The notes under the pieces: generated by a model
What the model was told of the DNA's origin: nothing
The model's database searches: none
What the model saw: only the letters and a program-made list of their open reading frames with translations
Shown here: piece by piece, positions 34,882-45,197 of the stretch
Numbering within the stretch: the stretch's first letter is position 1
Layout of the letters: each line of letters starts with the position of its first letter
Source of the DNA: Chitinophaga filiformis
GTDB taxonomy: Bacteria; Bacteroidota; Bacteroidia; Chitinophagales; Chitinophagaceae
DNA: 64,000 nt
Reading direction: 5' to 3'
Assembly: GCF_023100805.1 (NCBI RefSeq)
Contig: NZ_CP095855.1
Location: 1 to 64,000 of the forward strand
Translations under genes and position numbers: made by a program

Positions 34882-37461
34882 ATGACTATCATTAAAGCAT
34901 GCCATTCAAAATGGCCGATGCCCGAGGGCATTGAATCAACTATTAATATAGTTGATAGTAACAACCTGGAAATTATACGCACAGATTTAAAGCTAAATCA
35001 AAGAGACTCTATGACAATATTCCTGACGGACGGCATAGAGGATAGTGAAAAATTTAATCTTGTACTGAATAATATTAATAAGATTGGTAAAAGCTGCGAC
35101 ACATATACTGTTTTATGTGATTGGGAGGATAATATTTCAGGTAATCTATATAAAGGACTTGTCAATTTATGCGACACAGCCCCTTTCAAAAACATCTTAC
35201 TGCACATTACAACAATGTGTTGCCAGCACATGAACATTAAATCGGCTAAAAAGAAAATCATTTCATTCAATCTTGCCAAAGTCAAACAACAACTAAAGCT
35301 TACATTTCCGTTTTCGGGCCTGGATATAAATGCAATATCAACACTAAGCGATAAAAAACTCCATCAGTCTAAATGGGACATTGCGGGTAAACTCAAAACA
35401 GCAATTATTGCAAACAATAGTTTTGACGCCGTCAAACTTTCAAAAACTTCGCCTGATCTACTTCCTAATGTTTTACAAGGAAGCAAAGACCCATCAACTT
35501 ATATAGATGATCTTTGTAACAAAATGGCTGAAATAGTCATTGCGGTATTAAAACGCTATAGAAAAGAGGTAAACCTGGACTTTTATACTACGATAGTAGA
35601 AGAAATTTTCCAGCAGTTATATCCCCAAACATATGGCTATCAAATATGGAAAAGGATTAAAAGTACTGCAAGGACTTACTGGCAGCCGAATGATAATGAA
35701 CAAACACCTAAACCAGGACATCAACTAATTAAAATAATCAAGGATTTCTCTGATGAGAACGGCCACTTTGACATTAACATTATTTGTCATTCTGCAGGCG
35801 CCATCGCCGGCTGTGAACTGGTAAAAGCCATTCAGAAATTAAAGTCTGCCCGAATCAGGATTGGAAAGATAATTTTTCTTGCACCGGCCTGTAGCTTTGA
35901 ACTGTTTGAGGAGGCTATTATGGGCTCCAGTATCCTTCGCGAAGGGTTCAGTATGTTTGTTTTGAAAGAGGAAGATGAACAAAAAGACATCTTCATCGAC
36001 AATGTATATCCACGCTCTTTTCTACAACTCGCGTCCATACTGGAAAATAGAATCAAATCGACGCCTATCTTAGGTATGGAGAGATATTGTAAGAAACAGC
36101 CTCATATCAGTATTGAAAATGATGCCATCGAAGCCTTTCAAGCCTTCCGGGAAGGAAGTGGTAATACGCGAAAAGTCGTATACGCAGGCGCTCCGGATTG
36201 TACCGCCAAAAGGCATGATGACTTCCTTACAGACGAAGGAACAATAGACACGATCATCCAATTGTTGAAAAATGAGACGCCTCCACAACCATTAGGCGCT
36301 CTGGTGCCAGGCAACAACACTGTCGGTGATAAAACGAACGCAGCAAGGAAGGACAAACATCACCGGTCCAATGGACGGCACATGTCAGCATGGCATTCCT
36401 TACGGCAGCCAAACGATAACTATCTTAAAATAAAGGTGACCAGGTGGAAGAATAAGGAGCGAAAGTTAAAGTTTTCATATACAGCCAGCGTAAACGGTAA
36501 GAAGGAAAGTGATTCTTTCGACGTCGTACATTTGCTTTACGACATAAAAGATTATTATAACGACAGCATAAAAGAACTAGAGGAGGCTGCATTTCATAAA
36601 GAAAACCTGGAAGAGCACCTACGTCGTACCGGTATGAAATTTTATGAAGAATTGTTCCCGGAGGGACTCAGGGATACTTTCTATAGATTAAAAGATAAAG
36701 TCTCAACGCTCATTGTAGATTCCTTTGATGAATTTATTGCCTGGGAACGCTGTAAAATGTCCTGGACAAACGACGATGGTACGGTACAGAATGGTCCATT
36801 CTTATGCGAATGTTTCAACATGGTACGTTGCGGCCCGCTTTCACTGCCTGTGCATATACCACTAAAGAATCTTGCGATCATCGTACCCAAAAGTGATTTA
36901 CCTAATGCCCAGGCAGAAAAAGAAATGCTGTACGAACTCGCATCAAAGCGGAGCTACATGAAAATAACCGAAATAGATCCCACCGTTTCTAAAGTGATCA
37001 ATAGCTTCAGAGCCGGCGAATATGACGGATTCCATTTTATAGGTCATATACGCTCCAGTGAATACGCCAATAAATATCGCATGGAGCTCAACAATGGACC
37101 AGTGGAACCAAGCCATATTAGTGGAGATGCCAGGAACCTGGGCAGGGCCACACCTTTTGTATTCCTTAACTCCTGCTATTCTGCAAAAACCGGGCTTGGG
37201 CTAACCAATATCGGAGGATGGGCCGCGGCCTTCCTCCGTGCTGGAGCCTGTTGCTTCATTGGATCCGCCTTTGCTGTAGATGACTTCCAGGCGCTAAAAT
37301 TCGCTACCAGGTTCTATATACATCTTTTCTCCGGATGTACAGTAGCAGAAGCAGCAAAACACGCCAGACTGGATATCAGAACCGCGGGTGACCCAACCTG
37401 GTTATATTATGCTGTTTACGCGCATCCTTTTGCGCGCTTGCAAGAGGTCCCAACTGGATAA
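34882..37461 (+). CDS. Alpha/beta-hydrolase-like and CHAT protease fusion
   Basis: An 859-residue cytoplasmic protein. The middle (about 270-450) looks like an alpha/beta-hydrolase: the nucleophile elbow ICHSAGAIAG has Ser304, followed by RIGKIIFLAPACSF. From about 560 to the end it is a CHAT (caspase-like) domain: FYEELFPEGLRDTF, then the catalytic His722 in FHFIGH and Cys765 in FLNSCYSA, and the closing GGWAAAFLRAGACCFIGSAF and AKHARLDIRTAGDPTWLYYA. The N-terminal 250 residues are unrecognised (LTDGIEDSEK, TVLCDWEDN). CHAT proteases act in defence and cell-death circuits, for example with gasdermins or in the Craspase system. Its partner here is unknown; the plug-repeat protein lies just upstream. 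Confidence 0.85.
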   Translation: MTIIKACHSKWPMPEGIESTINIVDSNNLEIIRTDLKLNQRDSMTIFLTDGIEDSEKFNLVLNNINKIGKSCDTYTVLCDWEDNISGNLYKGLVNLCDTAPFKNILLHITTMCCQHMNIKSAKKKIISFNLAKVKQQLKLTFPFSGLDINAISTLSDKKLHQSKWDIAGKLKTAIIANNSFDAVKLSKTSPDLLPNVLQGSKDPSTYIDDLCNKMAEIVIAVLKRYRKEVNLDFYTTIVEEIFQQLYPQTYGYQIWKRIKSTARTYWQPNDNEQTPKPGHQLIKIIKDFSDENGHFDINIICHSAGAIAGCELVKAIQKLKSARIRIGKIIFLAPACSFELFEEAIMGSSILREGFSMFVLKEEDEQKDIFIDNVYPRSFLQLASILENRIKSTPILGMERYCKKQPHISIENDAIEAFQAFREGSGNTRKVVYAGAPDCTAKRHDDFLTDEGTIDTIIQLLKNETPPQPLGALVPGNNTVGDKTNAARKDKHHRSNGRHMSAWHSLRQPNDNYLKIKVTRWKNKERKLKFSYTASVNGKKESDSFDVVHLLYDIKDYYNDSIKELEEAAFHKENLEEHLRRTGMKFYEELFPEGLRDTFYRLKDKVSTLIVDSFDEFIAWERCKMSWTNDDGTVQNGPFLCECFNMVRCGPLSLPVHIPLKNLAIIVPKSDLPNAQAEKEMLYELASKRSYMKITEIDPTVSKVINSFRAGEYDGFHFIGHIRSSEYANKYRMELNNGPVEPSHISGDARNLGRATPFVFLNSCYSAKTGLGLTNIGGWAAAFLRAGACCFIGSAFAVDDFQALKFATRFYIHLFSGCTVAEAAKHARLDIRTAGDPTWLYYAVYAHPFARLQEVPTG

Positions 37462-37882
37462 GTATGACATTACAGTAAAGTAGTTTCAGCAATCAAACCA
37501 GGGTATAGCGGATATTTCGCCAAGGAAGGGACATGAGCAGTTCTACAGCACACACGTCCGCAGCCGCATGCGGAGATGTTCAATATGACTGAACTCCCGG
37601 GTTAGGATAGACGGGAATATTGTCTATTTCCGCCTTATTGCCGAAGTTAATTCAGTGACCCGCTCTAGAAGGATGGGTAGAAATTCTGGTCCTTTCCAGA
37701 TAATGCAAATGCTGACAATTATAAACGTCAGAATTATCATTATAGCACGACTACTCAAAGTTACAGACATGCTTTCCCGATTCCGTTTTCGTGAAAATTG
37801 AATCATACCGAAAAAGGCTAATAAATAAGGTTAGTAAAATGGTTGGTATACCTTTCCAGCTCCGGATGTGTATTACGCTTGA
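37462..37882. other. Intergenic stretch without a recognised gene
   Basis: It begins with a second copy (37463-37492) of the sequence found upstream of the gene at 32207 (TATGACATTA ... AAGTAGTTTCAGCAA). Nothing else was recognised before the IS21 end. Confidence 0.6.
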
Positions 37883-38106
37883 TGTTGACCACCCCTAACG
37901 CTCATCTTGACCACCTTTCCGGCCTTTACTGATATTAATAATTGATAATCAGCCAGTACCGCTGGTCAATATGCCGGAACGACATAAACTTAATTAACGT
38001 AGGTGGTCAACATGCCGGAACGGCATATTGACCACCTCTAGTTCCTCCAGGATTGTTTGCTTTGGGATACAAAACCCCACGGAAGATGGCCGGAGAAACT
38101 ATCAGC

Positions 38107-39630
38107 ATGACTAAACTAAAACAGATCTTCTTGCATCGCAGGAATGGCATGGCCCTGGAAGCCATTGCCCGCGTAATGAACGTCTCTCGCAACACTGTCA
38201 AAAAGTACATTCGCTTAGCAGAGCAGAAGGGCTTGGAATTGGAACAGCTGGCAGCGATGGAGGAACATGACCTAGAAAAGATATTTGCGGAACCAACATC
38301 AGTTGGGAAATCGCGCTTTCAGGATCTGGAGGGAATGTTTGCCTGGATGGAGCAGGAATTGAAGCGAACTGGCGTTACACGATGGTTGCTGTGGGCGGAA
38401 TACAAATCCCGCTATCCGGATGGATACGCTTACACACAGTTTTGCGATTATTACAGGCATTGGTTGGAACATCGTTCTGCAACTATGCATTTTGATCATA
38501 CACCTGCGGACAAAGCCTATATTGACTTTACCGGTAAGAGATTGCAGGTGGTTGATAGAGACGGAGGAGAAGTACGAGATGTGGAGATATATGTGTGCAT
38601 ATTAGGATTTAGCCAATTAACCTACGTAGAGGCATTAAATAGCCAGCGCAAGGAGGACTTTCTGCAAGCAACAGCCAACTCATTAAAATACTTTGGAGGT
38701 GTGCCCAAAGCCCTTGTTACAGATAATCTGAAGTCTGCCGTGACTGAACCGGATAATTATGAACCGGAAATCAATGAAAGCTTCCTCGAATTTGCCAATC
38801 ATTATCAGACAACTATTTACCCCGCCCGCAGTAGAAAACCTAAGGATAAAGCGCTGGTAGAAAGCGCGGTTAACATCGTCTATAAACGCATATTCGCTCC
38901 ATTACGGGATAAGATATTCTTTGAATTGCATGAGCTGAATAGCTCCATACTAGAGCTCTTAAATAAGCATAATAACGAGATGTTTCATAAGGAACCATTT
39001 AGTAGAAGGCAAAAGTTCGAACAGCATGAAGCAGGCCTGCTCCAGCCATTACCTGCAACCCCTTACCAGCTTCGGAAATATAAGACAGCAAGAGTTATGA
39101 AGAATAGCCACATACAGCTGGAAAAGCATTATTACAGTGTGCCATACCGCTTTATAGGGAAAGACGTCAAGGCCATTTATACCCGTGATCAGGTACATAT
39201 ATTTATCAATAACGAGAGGATTGCCTTCCACATTCGGGGATACAAGCCGTTTGGCTATACAACAGATCAGAATCATCTTCCCTCGAGTCACCAGTTTGTC
39301 GCTGATTGGAAGCCTGAAAAGTTTCTGTCCTGGGCTGATAGTATCGGCCCACAAGTTAGGACCTACATAGAAACCATCCTGCAGCAAAAGAAATATCCGG
39401 AGCAAGCCTATCGCAGCTGTGTTGGGATATTATCCCTGGCAAAGAAGGCGGGCAAAGAACGTCTGATAAAAGCGATAGAACGAGCCACCTTTTACCAGAT
39501 ATATAACTATAAAACTGTCAAGAAGATCCTTGATGGAGGGTTGGAAATGTTATTCGAGCCAGACAGTGATCAAAGTGAGGCCTCATTGCCCCAACATACT
39601 AACATAAGAGGGAAAGAACACTATCAGTAA
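38107..39630 (+). CDS. istA: IS21-family transposase IstA
   Basis: DDE transposase of about 507 residues. The N-terminal helix-turn-helix is MALEAIARVMNVSRNTVKKY. The integrase core has AYIDFTGKRLQVVD (first Asp), LVTDNLKSAV (second Asp) and KPKDKALVESAVNIVYKRI (Glu). The frame is open back to 38053; MTKLKQIFLHRR at 38107 is the usual IstA start. It works with IstB encoded 22 bp downstream. Confidence 0.94.
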   Translation: MTKLKQIFLHRRNGMALEAIARVMNVSRNTVKKYIRLAEQKGLELEQLAAMEEHDLEKIFAEPTSVGKSRFQDLEGMFAWMEQELKRTGVTRWLLWAEYKSRYPDGYAYTQFCDYYRHWLEHRSATMHFDHTPADKAYIDFTGKRLQVVDRDGGEVRDVEIYVCILGFSQLTYVEALNSQRKEDFLQATANSLKYFGGVPKALVTDNLKSAVTEPDNYEPEINESFLEFANHYQTTIYPARSRKPKDKALVESAVNIVYKRIFAPLRDKIFFELHELNSSILELLNKHNNEMFHKEPFSRRQKFEQHEAGLLQPLPATPYQLRKYKTARVMKNSHIQLEKHYYSVPYRFIGKDVKAIYTRDQVHIFINNERIAFHIRGYKPFGYTTDQNHLPSSHQFVADWKPEKFLSWADSIGPQVRTYIETILQQKKYPEQAYRSCVGILSLAKKAGKERLIKAIERATFYQIYNYKTVKKILDGGLEMLFEPDSDQSEASLPQHTNIRGKEHYQ

Positions 39631-39652
39631 TCACCTTGTAAAACACCATACT

Positions 39653-40381
39653 ATGCAAGAAGTAATCAAGCAAAAATTAGGTCAAATGAAGCTGCATGGC
39701 ATGAACCAGGCATATTCAGCAGTCTTATCCAATACTCGTTCTGAATCCATCACTCACGATGAGTTTATACACATACTCGTGCAGGCTGAGTGGGAAGACA
39801 GAGAAGGCAGAAAGATTGGCCGATCTTTAAAAAATGCGCGGTTCCGCTATCAGGCCTCCATTGAAGAAATTGATTTTACAAAAAGTCGAAATCTGGACAA
39901 GACGCATTTATTGCGATTAGCTGAATGTATCTTTATAAAGAAAAAGGAGGACCTCCTCATAACCGGTGCATCTGGTGTAGGCAAGAGCTTCGTCGCCTCA
40001 GCCTTGGGGCATCAAGGCTGCCAGTTAGGCTATCGTGTTTTATATTTTAATACCCAGAAGCTATTCTCTCGCTTGAAGACGGCTAAGGGCGACGGTTCAT
40101 ATAACAAAGAAGTTAGTCGAATAGAGAAATATGATCTTTTAATATTAGATGACTTTGCCTTGCAACCTCTAGACAATTACAACCGTAATACACTTATGGA
40201 AATTATTGAAGACCGACATGGGCGTAAATCAACCATAATTGCCTCTCAATTGCCTGTCAGTATGTGGTATGATGTGATTGGAGAAAGCACGATTGCAGAT
40301 GCGATACTAGACCGGTTGGTTCATAAAGCGCACAGAATAGAATTACAAGGAGAATCTATGAGGAAACTGAAAAGTAACTAG
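39653..40381 (+). CDS. istB: IS21-family helper ATPase IstB
   Basis: DnaC-like AAA+ ATPase of 242 residues that selects the target for IstA. Walker A is TGASGVGKSFVA and Walker B is DLLILDDFALQPL. The typical N-terminus MQEVIKQKLGQMKLHGM and the C-terminal DAILDRLVHKAHRIEL are both present. It appears intact. Confidence 0.95.
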   Translation: MQEVIKQKLGQMKLHGMNQAYSAVLSNTRSESITHDEFIHILVQAEWEDREGRKIGRSLKNARFRYQASIEEIDFTKSRNLDKTHLLRLAECIFIKKKEDLLITGASGVGKSFVASALGHQGCQLGYRVLYFNTQKLFSRLKTAKGDGSYNKEVSRIEKYDLLILDDFALQPLDNYNRNTLMEIIEDRHGRKSTIIASQLPVSMWYDVIGESTIADAILDRLVHKAHRIELQGESMRKLKSN

Positions 40382-40504
40382 TCCGATTTTACCTATTTTT
40401 GTTTTAAATAATACATCTTCCACAAAAAGTATGGAAGGCCTGCCTTCGGCAGGAATTAAGTTTTGTCAAAGCGGGTGGTCAAGATACCGTTCTGCTGGTC
40501 AGCA

Positions 40505-40918
40505 TCTCCGGAATACACACCGGAAAATGATAAATCAATAGCTAGTCGTGTTATAGCCCTGGTGGGCTCGGAGAATTGTAGTTGTAGTTTCATAAAAATG
40601 TTTTAAATCATAAACTGACGTTACCAGCTACGCAACTGGTATCTAATCCTCAAGTAACAACTCGCATTGCAAAAAACGTCTGATGTTTGATTTAAAACAT
40701 CATTCACCGAATAATTTAAAGAATGTTCGGTCTTCATTCTGATGCACGAAGATAAAATAAAGTGAAAATAAAAAACAAAAAACAATAAAAAATTGATTGG
40801 GCCAGTTAAACGCAATCCAAAATATCGATTGCATAGAGGAAATGAAAATGCATGAAGATAATACCTTTCATCTCTATGTGGTGCCCTACTATACTGGGTT
40901 ATACAGTTTACTGCTGAT
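40505..40918. other. Intergenic stretch without a recognised gene
   Basis: AT-rich sequence between the IS21 right end and the small exported-protein remnant. No frame, hairpin or repeat worth naming was seen. Confidence 0.5.
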
Positions 40919-41176
40919 TCATTGATGGCTGTACACCAATTCCATTACCATATTAGGAAGCGTATATTCATTAACTGTACCATTCTGCACTTCATCACAA
41001 GCTGCATCATTCTTTACTACAACATGTTTTGAGATAACCACTACAAATATCTCGACAGTACGAACACGTGGATCATCCACTATTACTTTAAGAAATATCG
41101 CGAATACAAGTTTACATACACAATACAGGAGGCGTCCTGCATTGTTGTCACATCTTGCATAACGACTATATTCTAA
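40919..41176 (+). pseudogene. Decayed copy of the small exported-protein gene
   Basis: From TACACCAATTCCATTACCAT onward the DNA is closely similar to the gene at 32207-32554 and encodes YTNSITILGSVYSLTVPFCT and CFEITTTNISTV. The signal-peptide half and start codon are absent. A frameshift near 41115 breaks the C-terminal Thr-rich part. It lies about 400 bp from the IS21 end, which may have contributed to its decay. Confidence 0.7.
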
Positions 41177-41188
41177 ACACAGATCCAA

Positions 41189-41473
41189 CTACATCACTAA
41201 GCGTTTACCAAGTTCAATACCTAAAGGAGTAAGCGAGTATATCTTCATTGGCGTACCATCAGGGTTGGTATATTCATGGCTGGAATGTACCATATAACTA
41301 TCCCGTTCCAGTAAGTTCAGGAAATGATTAAAGAGATTTATACCATCAGGGTTATTCGCTTCTTCTTCCTCTGTGAAGAAAAAGCCTTTTACTTCATTAT
41401 ACGGTGCGGGATTATAAGCTTTTCTTTCCCAGAATTCCAACAAAATATCAGAAGGATCAGTGAATAGTTTCAT
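41189..41473 (-). CDS. Small hypothetical protein, possibly winged-helix
   Basis: A 94-residue protein of unrecognised family. The pattern LFNHFLNLLERDSYMVHSSH then NPDGTPMKIYSLTPLGIELG resembles the recognition helix and wing of small winged-helix proteins, but this is weak. It starts 20 bp after the thioredoxin-like gene and is probably the last gene of that operon. Confidence 0.65.
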   Translation of the reverse strand: MKLFTDPSDILLEFWERKAYNPAPYNEVKGFFFTEEEEANNPDGINLFNHFLNLLERDSYMVHSSHEYTNPDGTPMKIYSLTPLGIELGKRLVM

Positions 41474-41492
41474 AAGAACAATGCGCTATATA

Positions 41493-41984
41493 TTAAGAGT
41501 TTATTACCTTCTTCAACGAATCCACCCCCACGCTTCCAATCACTATCTGCTTAAACTCCTTCTTCTTATCATAAACTACCAGATATGGGAAGCCAGGTGC
41601 TTTGTAATAAGTAACAAAAAAGCCTTTTATATCCTTCCCAATTGTCACGTTCTTATATTGATCCAGCTTAAACAGCGTATCATACATCTGGATTTCCTTA
41701 AAGTCCGCCATAGTAGCCATATAAAAACGTACATCTTTTAACTCACTCATCCGCTTGGTGATATCCCTTGTCAGAGCCTGGCAATAAGGACAATCAGGGC
41801 CAAAGAAGAACAACACTATGGGTTTGCCTTTGGGAATATTGGCAGTATTTAATTTGACAGTCGTATCCAATAACTGGATGTTAAAAGACGGTAGGTCTTT
41901 ATCAATTCCTGGAGGCAAAGCGCGGTTATATTTCGTACAACTGGCTATTCCGGCTAGTATCAAGACTAACAATAACGATCTCAT
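41493..41984 (-). CDS. Thioredoxin-like lipoprotein
   Basis: A 163-residue TlpA-like periplasmic protein. Lipobox LILAGIASC with Cys16. The redox motif is CPYC (Cys65, Cys68) in LFFFGPDCPYCQAL, followed by the thioredoxin fold and the cis-Pro loop KAPGFPYLVVYD. Likely a thiol-disulfide oxidoreductase tethered to a membrane. Its start overlaps the stop of the upstream fusion gene by one base, so they are coupled. Confidence 0.9.
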   Translation of the reverse strand: MRSLLLVLILAGIASCTKYNRALPPGIDKDLPSFNIQLLDTTVKLNTANIPKGKPIVLFFFGPDCPYCQALTRDITKRMSELKDVRFYMATMADFKEIQMYDTLFKLDQYKNVTIGKDIKGFFVTYYKAPGFPYLVVYDKKKEFKQIVIGSVGVDSLKKVINS

Positions 41985-44900
41985 TACGATTGTATTTTAT
42001 TATTGGCTGCCTTCCAGATATAATCCAGCAGTAGCAATCCAAAGGAGAAAAATATTAATATCGGTAACATCTGGAAGCGTAATGCGATCTGGGAAGCGAA
42101 TACGCTGAATCCAAAATTTATAATCCAAAGGCCGAAGGCAAGTAACAAGCCTATTGATAAGGTCCTGTTGTATTTGATGCCGTGTAGTATCACAAAGCCT
42201 ACCAGGCTGAATAGGAACACCACATTCATTACGCCTACAAGGATAGGATAAAAGCTGAGTACTGTAACCTTCAGGTCTTTAAAATGCATCTTCAGCTTCC
42301 TGGATTCAAAGCCAAACCACATTTGCCCAATTGGGGCTATACTGTCTTTACCCATGTTGTACGTATCCAGGAACTCTACCGGTGGAGCATAGTACTTCAT
42401 GGTGTTGGGTATTAAATAATACTGGGCAAACGTAGTAGGATATTGCTTGATCAGGTATGCACCGTATTCCGCATAAAGAGGGCCTACGGTTGCCCATTTC
42501 TTTAGTATATGTGCAGTTGAATCCTTTTTAAACTGACGATGCATATATTGCTGCAGGGGTGATTTCGGGTCCCACATGTACCAGGTGTTGCCAATTAGCA
42601 TCTCCTGCTGATGCATAAAGATGTTCCTGGTAGTATCAAAATATGTGCGTACCATTTTATCCAGCTGCTTGAACTTAGCCGGCATCGGCGGTGGAGGTTG
42701 GTCCTGTACAAAACGGTAGGCATACAAGGCGTTATTAGCCATCTGCCAACCACTGAAAGGCGAGAACTGGCGTATACCTGTTAAGCGATCATACTGGTTA
42801 CTGGTATGCCACACAAACCCTGCTATGAGAATGATACTAGACAAAATGCCTACCACCTTCTGCTTCCAGGGCTGCCGGCTGATAATAAATGCCAGTCCGG
42901 CGACAATTGGGTAGAATAGGGCATTATATCTTACTGTAAAGGCAAGGAGAATAACTACCGCATGTAAAATGATCAATGTCTTGTTTGGTCTGTGGAGGAT
43001 CCAGAGTAAAAGGGTAAACCATATCAGGCTCAGGCTCAAAAACAAGGCATCGCTGGATACATAATTTGCCATGTACAGGAACACGGGGTTAAATACCATA
43101 AAGGCATAGAGCACTCCGAATGCAACTTTTCCGGGTTTGTAGAAGTAGGCAAGGGTAAATACAAGTGACAGTGCACTGGCTTGTAACAGTAAATATTGAA
43201 ATCCCACCAATGCTGTGTCAGATATTGTCAGTGTACTGAAGAAACGCAGGAATTTCGAATAGCCAATCGGATAAGTATTGATACTAAAATTCCCATAAGC
43301 AGATTCGAGATATACATAAGAATCTCCATCAATAAACCCTGCGGATGGATATAGATGTTTGAAGATGAAGAACTGCACAAGGACGGCTAAACCAGCAAAC
43401 CAAACCAACGCTTTATTCCAGGGCAAATCCCAGAGGAATTCTTTGAAGGAAGGAACACGCTTAGGCGCTGCAGCTAAAGGCGCCGCATCTGCGGATTTTT
43501 CCTCGTGATATTCCTGTTCGGTATTAATAGCCCAGATATTATCTTTTGTAGTGATTCCTTCTATGATATTATCTACCGCTACCATGGCAGTCAACATGGA
43601 GTGGTCCGCATTATTGTACTTATGCATGCCATTTCGGCCTACCAGGAATAAGTTTTCCAACTGATCAGTATAAGCCCTTACCTTGTCAAAATGGGCATAA
43701 GCACCGAAATAAGCCGGGTAAGTCTTTTCAACTCTCAGCACAGTGCTATCCAGCACATTCTCTGATGTAGCCAGGCCGATCTTTTCCAGTTCTCTAATGG
43801 CTAAAGCTGCGATTTCCGTATCAGGTAATTTCCAGAAATCATCTGTTTCATTACAGAAGAATTCCATCCCTACCCAGGCGGTATCCGGGTCTTTAACCAT
43901 ATAGGGGCTCCAGTTGTTGAATAACTGCAACCTTCCCACCTTTACATCTTTCTCTTGTATATAGATCCAGGTATCTTCCAGTTTCAAGGGCTTCCATTCC
44001 CCGGTATGTTTATCCAGGAAAGAAAGCTTACGGAGCAGAATGCCCACGGTAATAAAGTCCCTATATTGCAATTTGGAGGCGATATCTTTAACCGGCTCAG
44101 GCACCTCTCCTACTATTCCTCCGATTAACTCTTTTACCGGCATAGTGCTGAAGAAATAATCCCCTGTAAGGGACAATTCTTCACCGGTTTGGTTATTGAC
44201 AGCAGTAACAGCCGTTACTTTATTATTGTCGGTATATATATGCTTTACATCATGATGCATGTAAATAATGCCCCCCATTTCCTGCACCTGGCGGGCAACT
44301 TCTTCCCATAATTGACCAGGTCCTAGCTTGGGATAAAAGAATTGTTCTATCAGGCTGGTTTCCGTATCCTTCTGCGCTACATCCACCGTTGATTTTTTCT
44401 TCTTTTTACTGAGTTCCTGCACGGCATGTTCTATTGCCTTGCGAATGCTTACACCTTTGATACGTTGTGCGCCCCACTCTGCGGGGATTTCATCACAGGG
44501 AACTCCCCACACTTTTTCCGTATAATCCTTGAAAAAGAGATGGTATAAAGCTTTCCCAAAGCGGTTGATCATAAAATCAGCCAGGCTCTTTTCGGGCTTG
44601 CGAGGGAACAACTGTGCCCAGAGGTAAGAGAACAGGATAGCAATGGTCCTGCCTATTCCTAATTTTTTGAGTGTATCTATAGATAAAGTAATCGGATAAG
44701 TAAAGAAGCGGCGCAAGAAGTAAATCCTGGACAAGCGCTTACGTACCAGCATCACCTTGTCAGGATCATTGCTTTTTAGGTTCTCAGGCAGGTCCTTTCT
44801 ATTGATATCCCGGGACTTGTTCTGATACCTGATCTTAAAAGACTCTTCACTACCCGCCTGCAAAGGCAGAATATTTAACCACCAATGCATTACCCGGTCG

Positions 44901-45094
44901 GATTTGGAAAAGAATCGGTGCCCGCCAATATCCATGCGGTTACCTTTATAATTAATGGTCTTTGAGATACCACCTATATCTCCGCTTTTTTCTAATATGA
45001 TGGGGATAATGTCAGTGCGTTGTAACATCTCATAAGCGGCAGTCAATCCTGCGGGGCCCGCTCCTATGATAATGGCATTTCTTTTAGATTCCAT
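41984..45094 (-). CDS. FAD-dependent oxidoreductase fused to a polytopic membrane domain
   Basis: A 1036-residue fusion. Residues 1-520 form an amine-oxidase/UDP-galactopyranose-mutase-like flavoprotein: dinucleotide motif [14 protein letters not shown] (9-22), [35 protein letters not shown], and a C-terminal FAD contact [19 protein letters not shown]. From about 550 to the end there are about nine to eleven membrane helices with a large periplasmic loop, like GT-C type glycosyltransferase or mannosyltransferase-like proteins ([13 protein letters not shown] after helix one). That half is a full-length paralogue of the stand-alone protein encoded next at 45198-46784. Likely role: envelope glycan or lipid-linked sugar metabolism; substrate unknown. 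Confidence 0.88.
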   Translation of the reverse strand: MESKRNAIIIGAGPAGLTAAYEMLQRTDIIPIILEKSGDIGGISKTINYKGNRMDIGGHRFFSKSDRVMHWWLNILPLQAGSEESFKIRYQNKSRDINRKDLPENLKSNDPDKVMLVRKRLSRIYFLRRFFTYPITLSIDTLKKLGIGRTIAILFSYLWAQLFPRKPEKSLADFMINRFGKALYHLFFKDYTEKVWGVPCDEIPAEWGAQRIKGVSIRKAIEHAVQELSKKKKKSTVDVAQKDTETSLIEQFFYPKLGPGQLWEEVARQVQEMGGIIYMHHDVKHIYTDNNKVTAVTAVNNQTGEELSLTGDYFFSTMPVKELIGGIVGEVPEPVKDIASKLQYRDFITVGILLRKLSFLDKHTGEWKPLKLEDTWIYIQEKDVKVGRLQLFNNWSPYMVKDPDTAWVGMEFFCNETDDFWKLPDTEIAALAIRELEKIGLATSENVLDSTVLRVEKTYPAYFGAYAHFDKVRAYTDQLENLFLVGRNGMHKYNNADHSMLTAMVAVDNIIEGITTKDNIWAINTEQEYHEEKSADAAPLAAAPKRVPSFKEFLWDLPWNKALVWFAGLAVLVQFFIFKHLYPSAGFIDGDSYVYLESAYGNFSINTYPIGYSKFLRFFSTLTISDTALVGFQYLLLQASALSLVFTLAYFYKPGKVAFGVLYAFMVFNPVFLYMANYVSSDALFLSLSLIWFTLLLWILHRPNKTLIILHAVVILLAFTVRYNALFYPIVAGLAFIISRQPWKQKVVGILSSIILIAGFVWHTSNQYDRLTGIRQFSPFSGWQMANNALYAYRFVQDQPPPPMPAKFKQLDKMVRTYFDTTRNIFMHQQEMLIGNTWYMWDPKSPLQQYMHRQFKKDSTAHILKKWATVGPLYAEYGAYLIKQYPTTFAQYYLIPNTMKYYAPPVEFLDTYNMGKDSIAPIGQMWFGFESRKLKMHFKDLKVTVLSFYPILVGVMNVVFLFSLVGFVILHGIKYNRTLSIGLLLAFGLWIINFGFSVFASQIALRFQMLPILIFFSFGLLLLDYIWKAANNKIQS

Positions 45095-45197
45095 AATATG
45101 GCATTGAATAATTGTAAAACAGGGCGCCTCAAGGGTCGTGGTTAACTATTCTAAAATACCACAGTATGCGTTCTGAATTGTTAGGAGAAAGCGGAAA

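Larger units (their letters stand above)
37883..40504. mobile_element. IS21-family insertion sequence
   Basis: It contains istA and istB in the usual order. The ends match as inverted repeats: TGTTGACCACCCC ... TCTTGACCACC at the left and the complement TGCTGACCAGCAG ... TCTTGACCACC at the right. Further internal copies of the TGACCACC motif occur at the left (38030). Matching could extend two bases outward on each side. No clear target duplication was seen, so the exact edges are uncertain by a few bases. Confidence 0.85.

Noticed and set aside
37624..37806. 60-codon minus-strand frame with a hydrophobic segment
   Set aside because: Short, isolated, no start signals, adjacent to an IS end; not distinguishable from chance in AT-rich DNA.
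37876..40510. Target-site duplication of the IS21 element
   Set aside because: The bases flanking the inverted repeats do not match, so no duplication is claimed.
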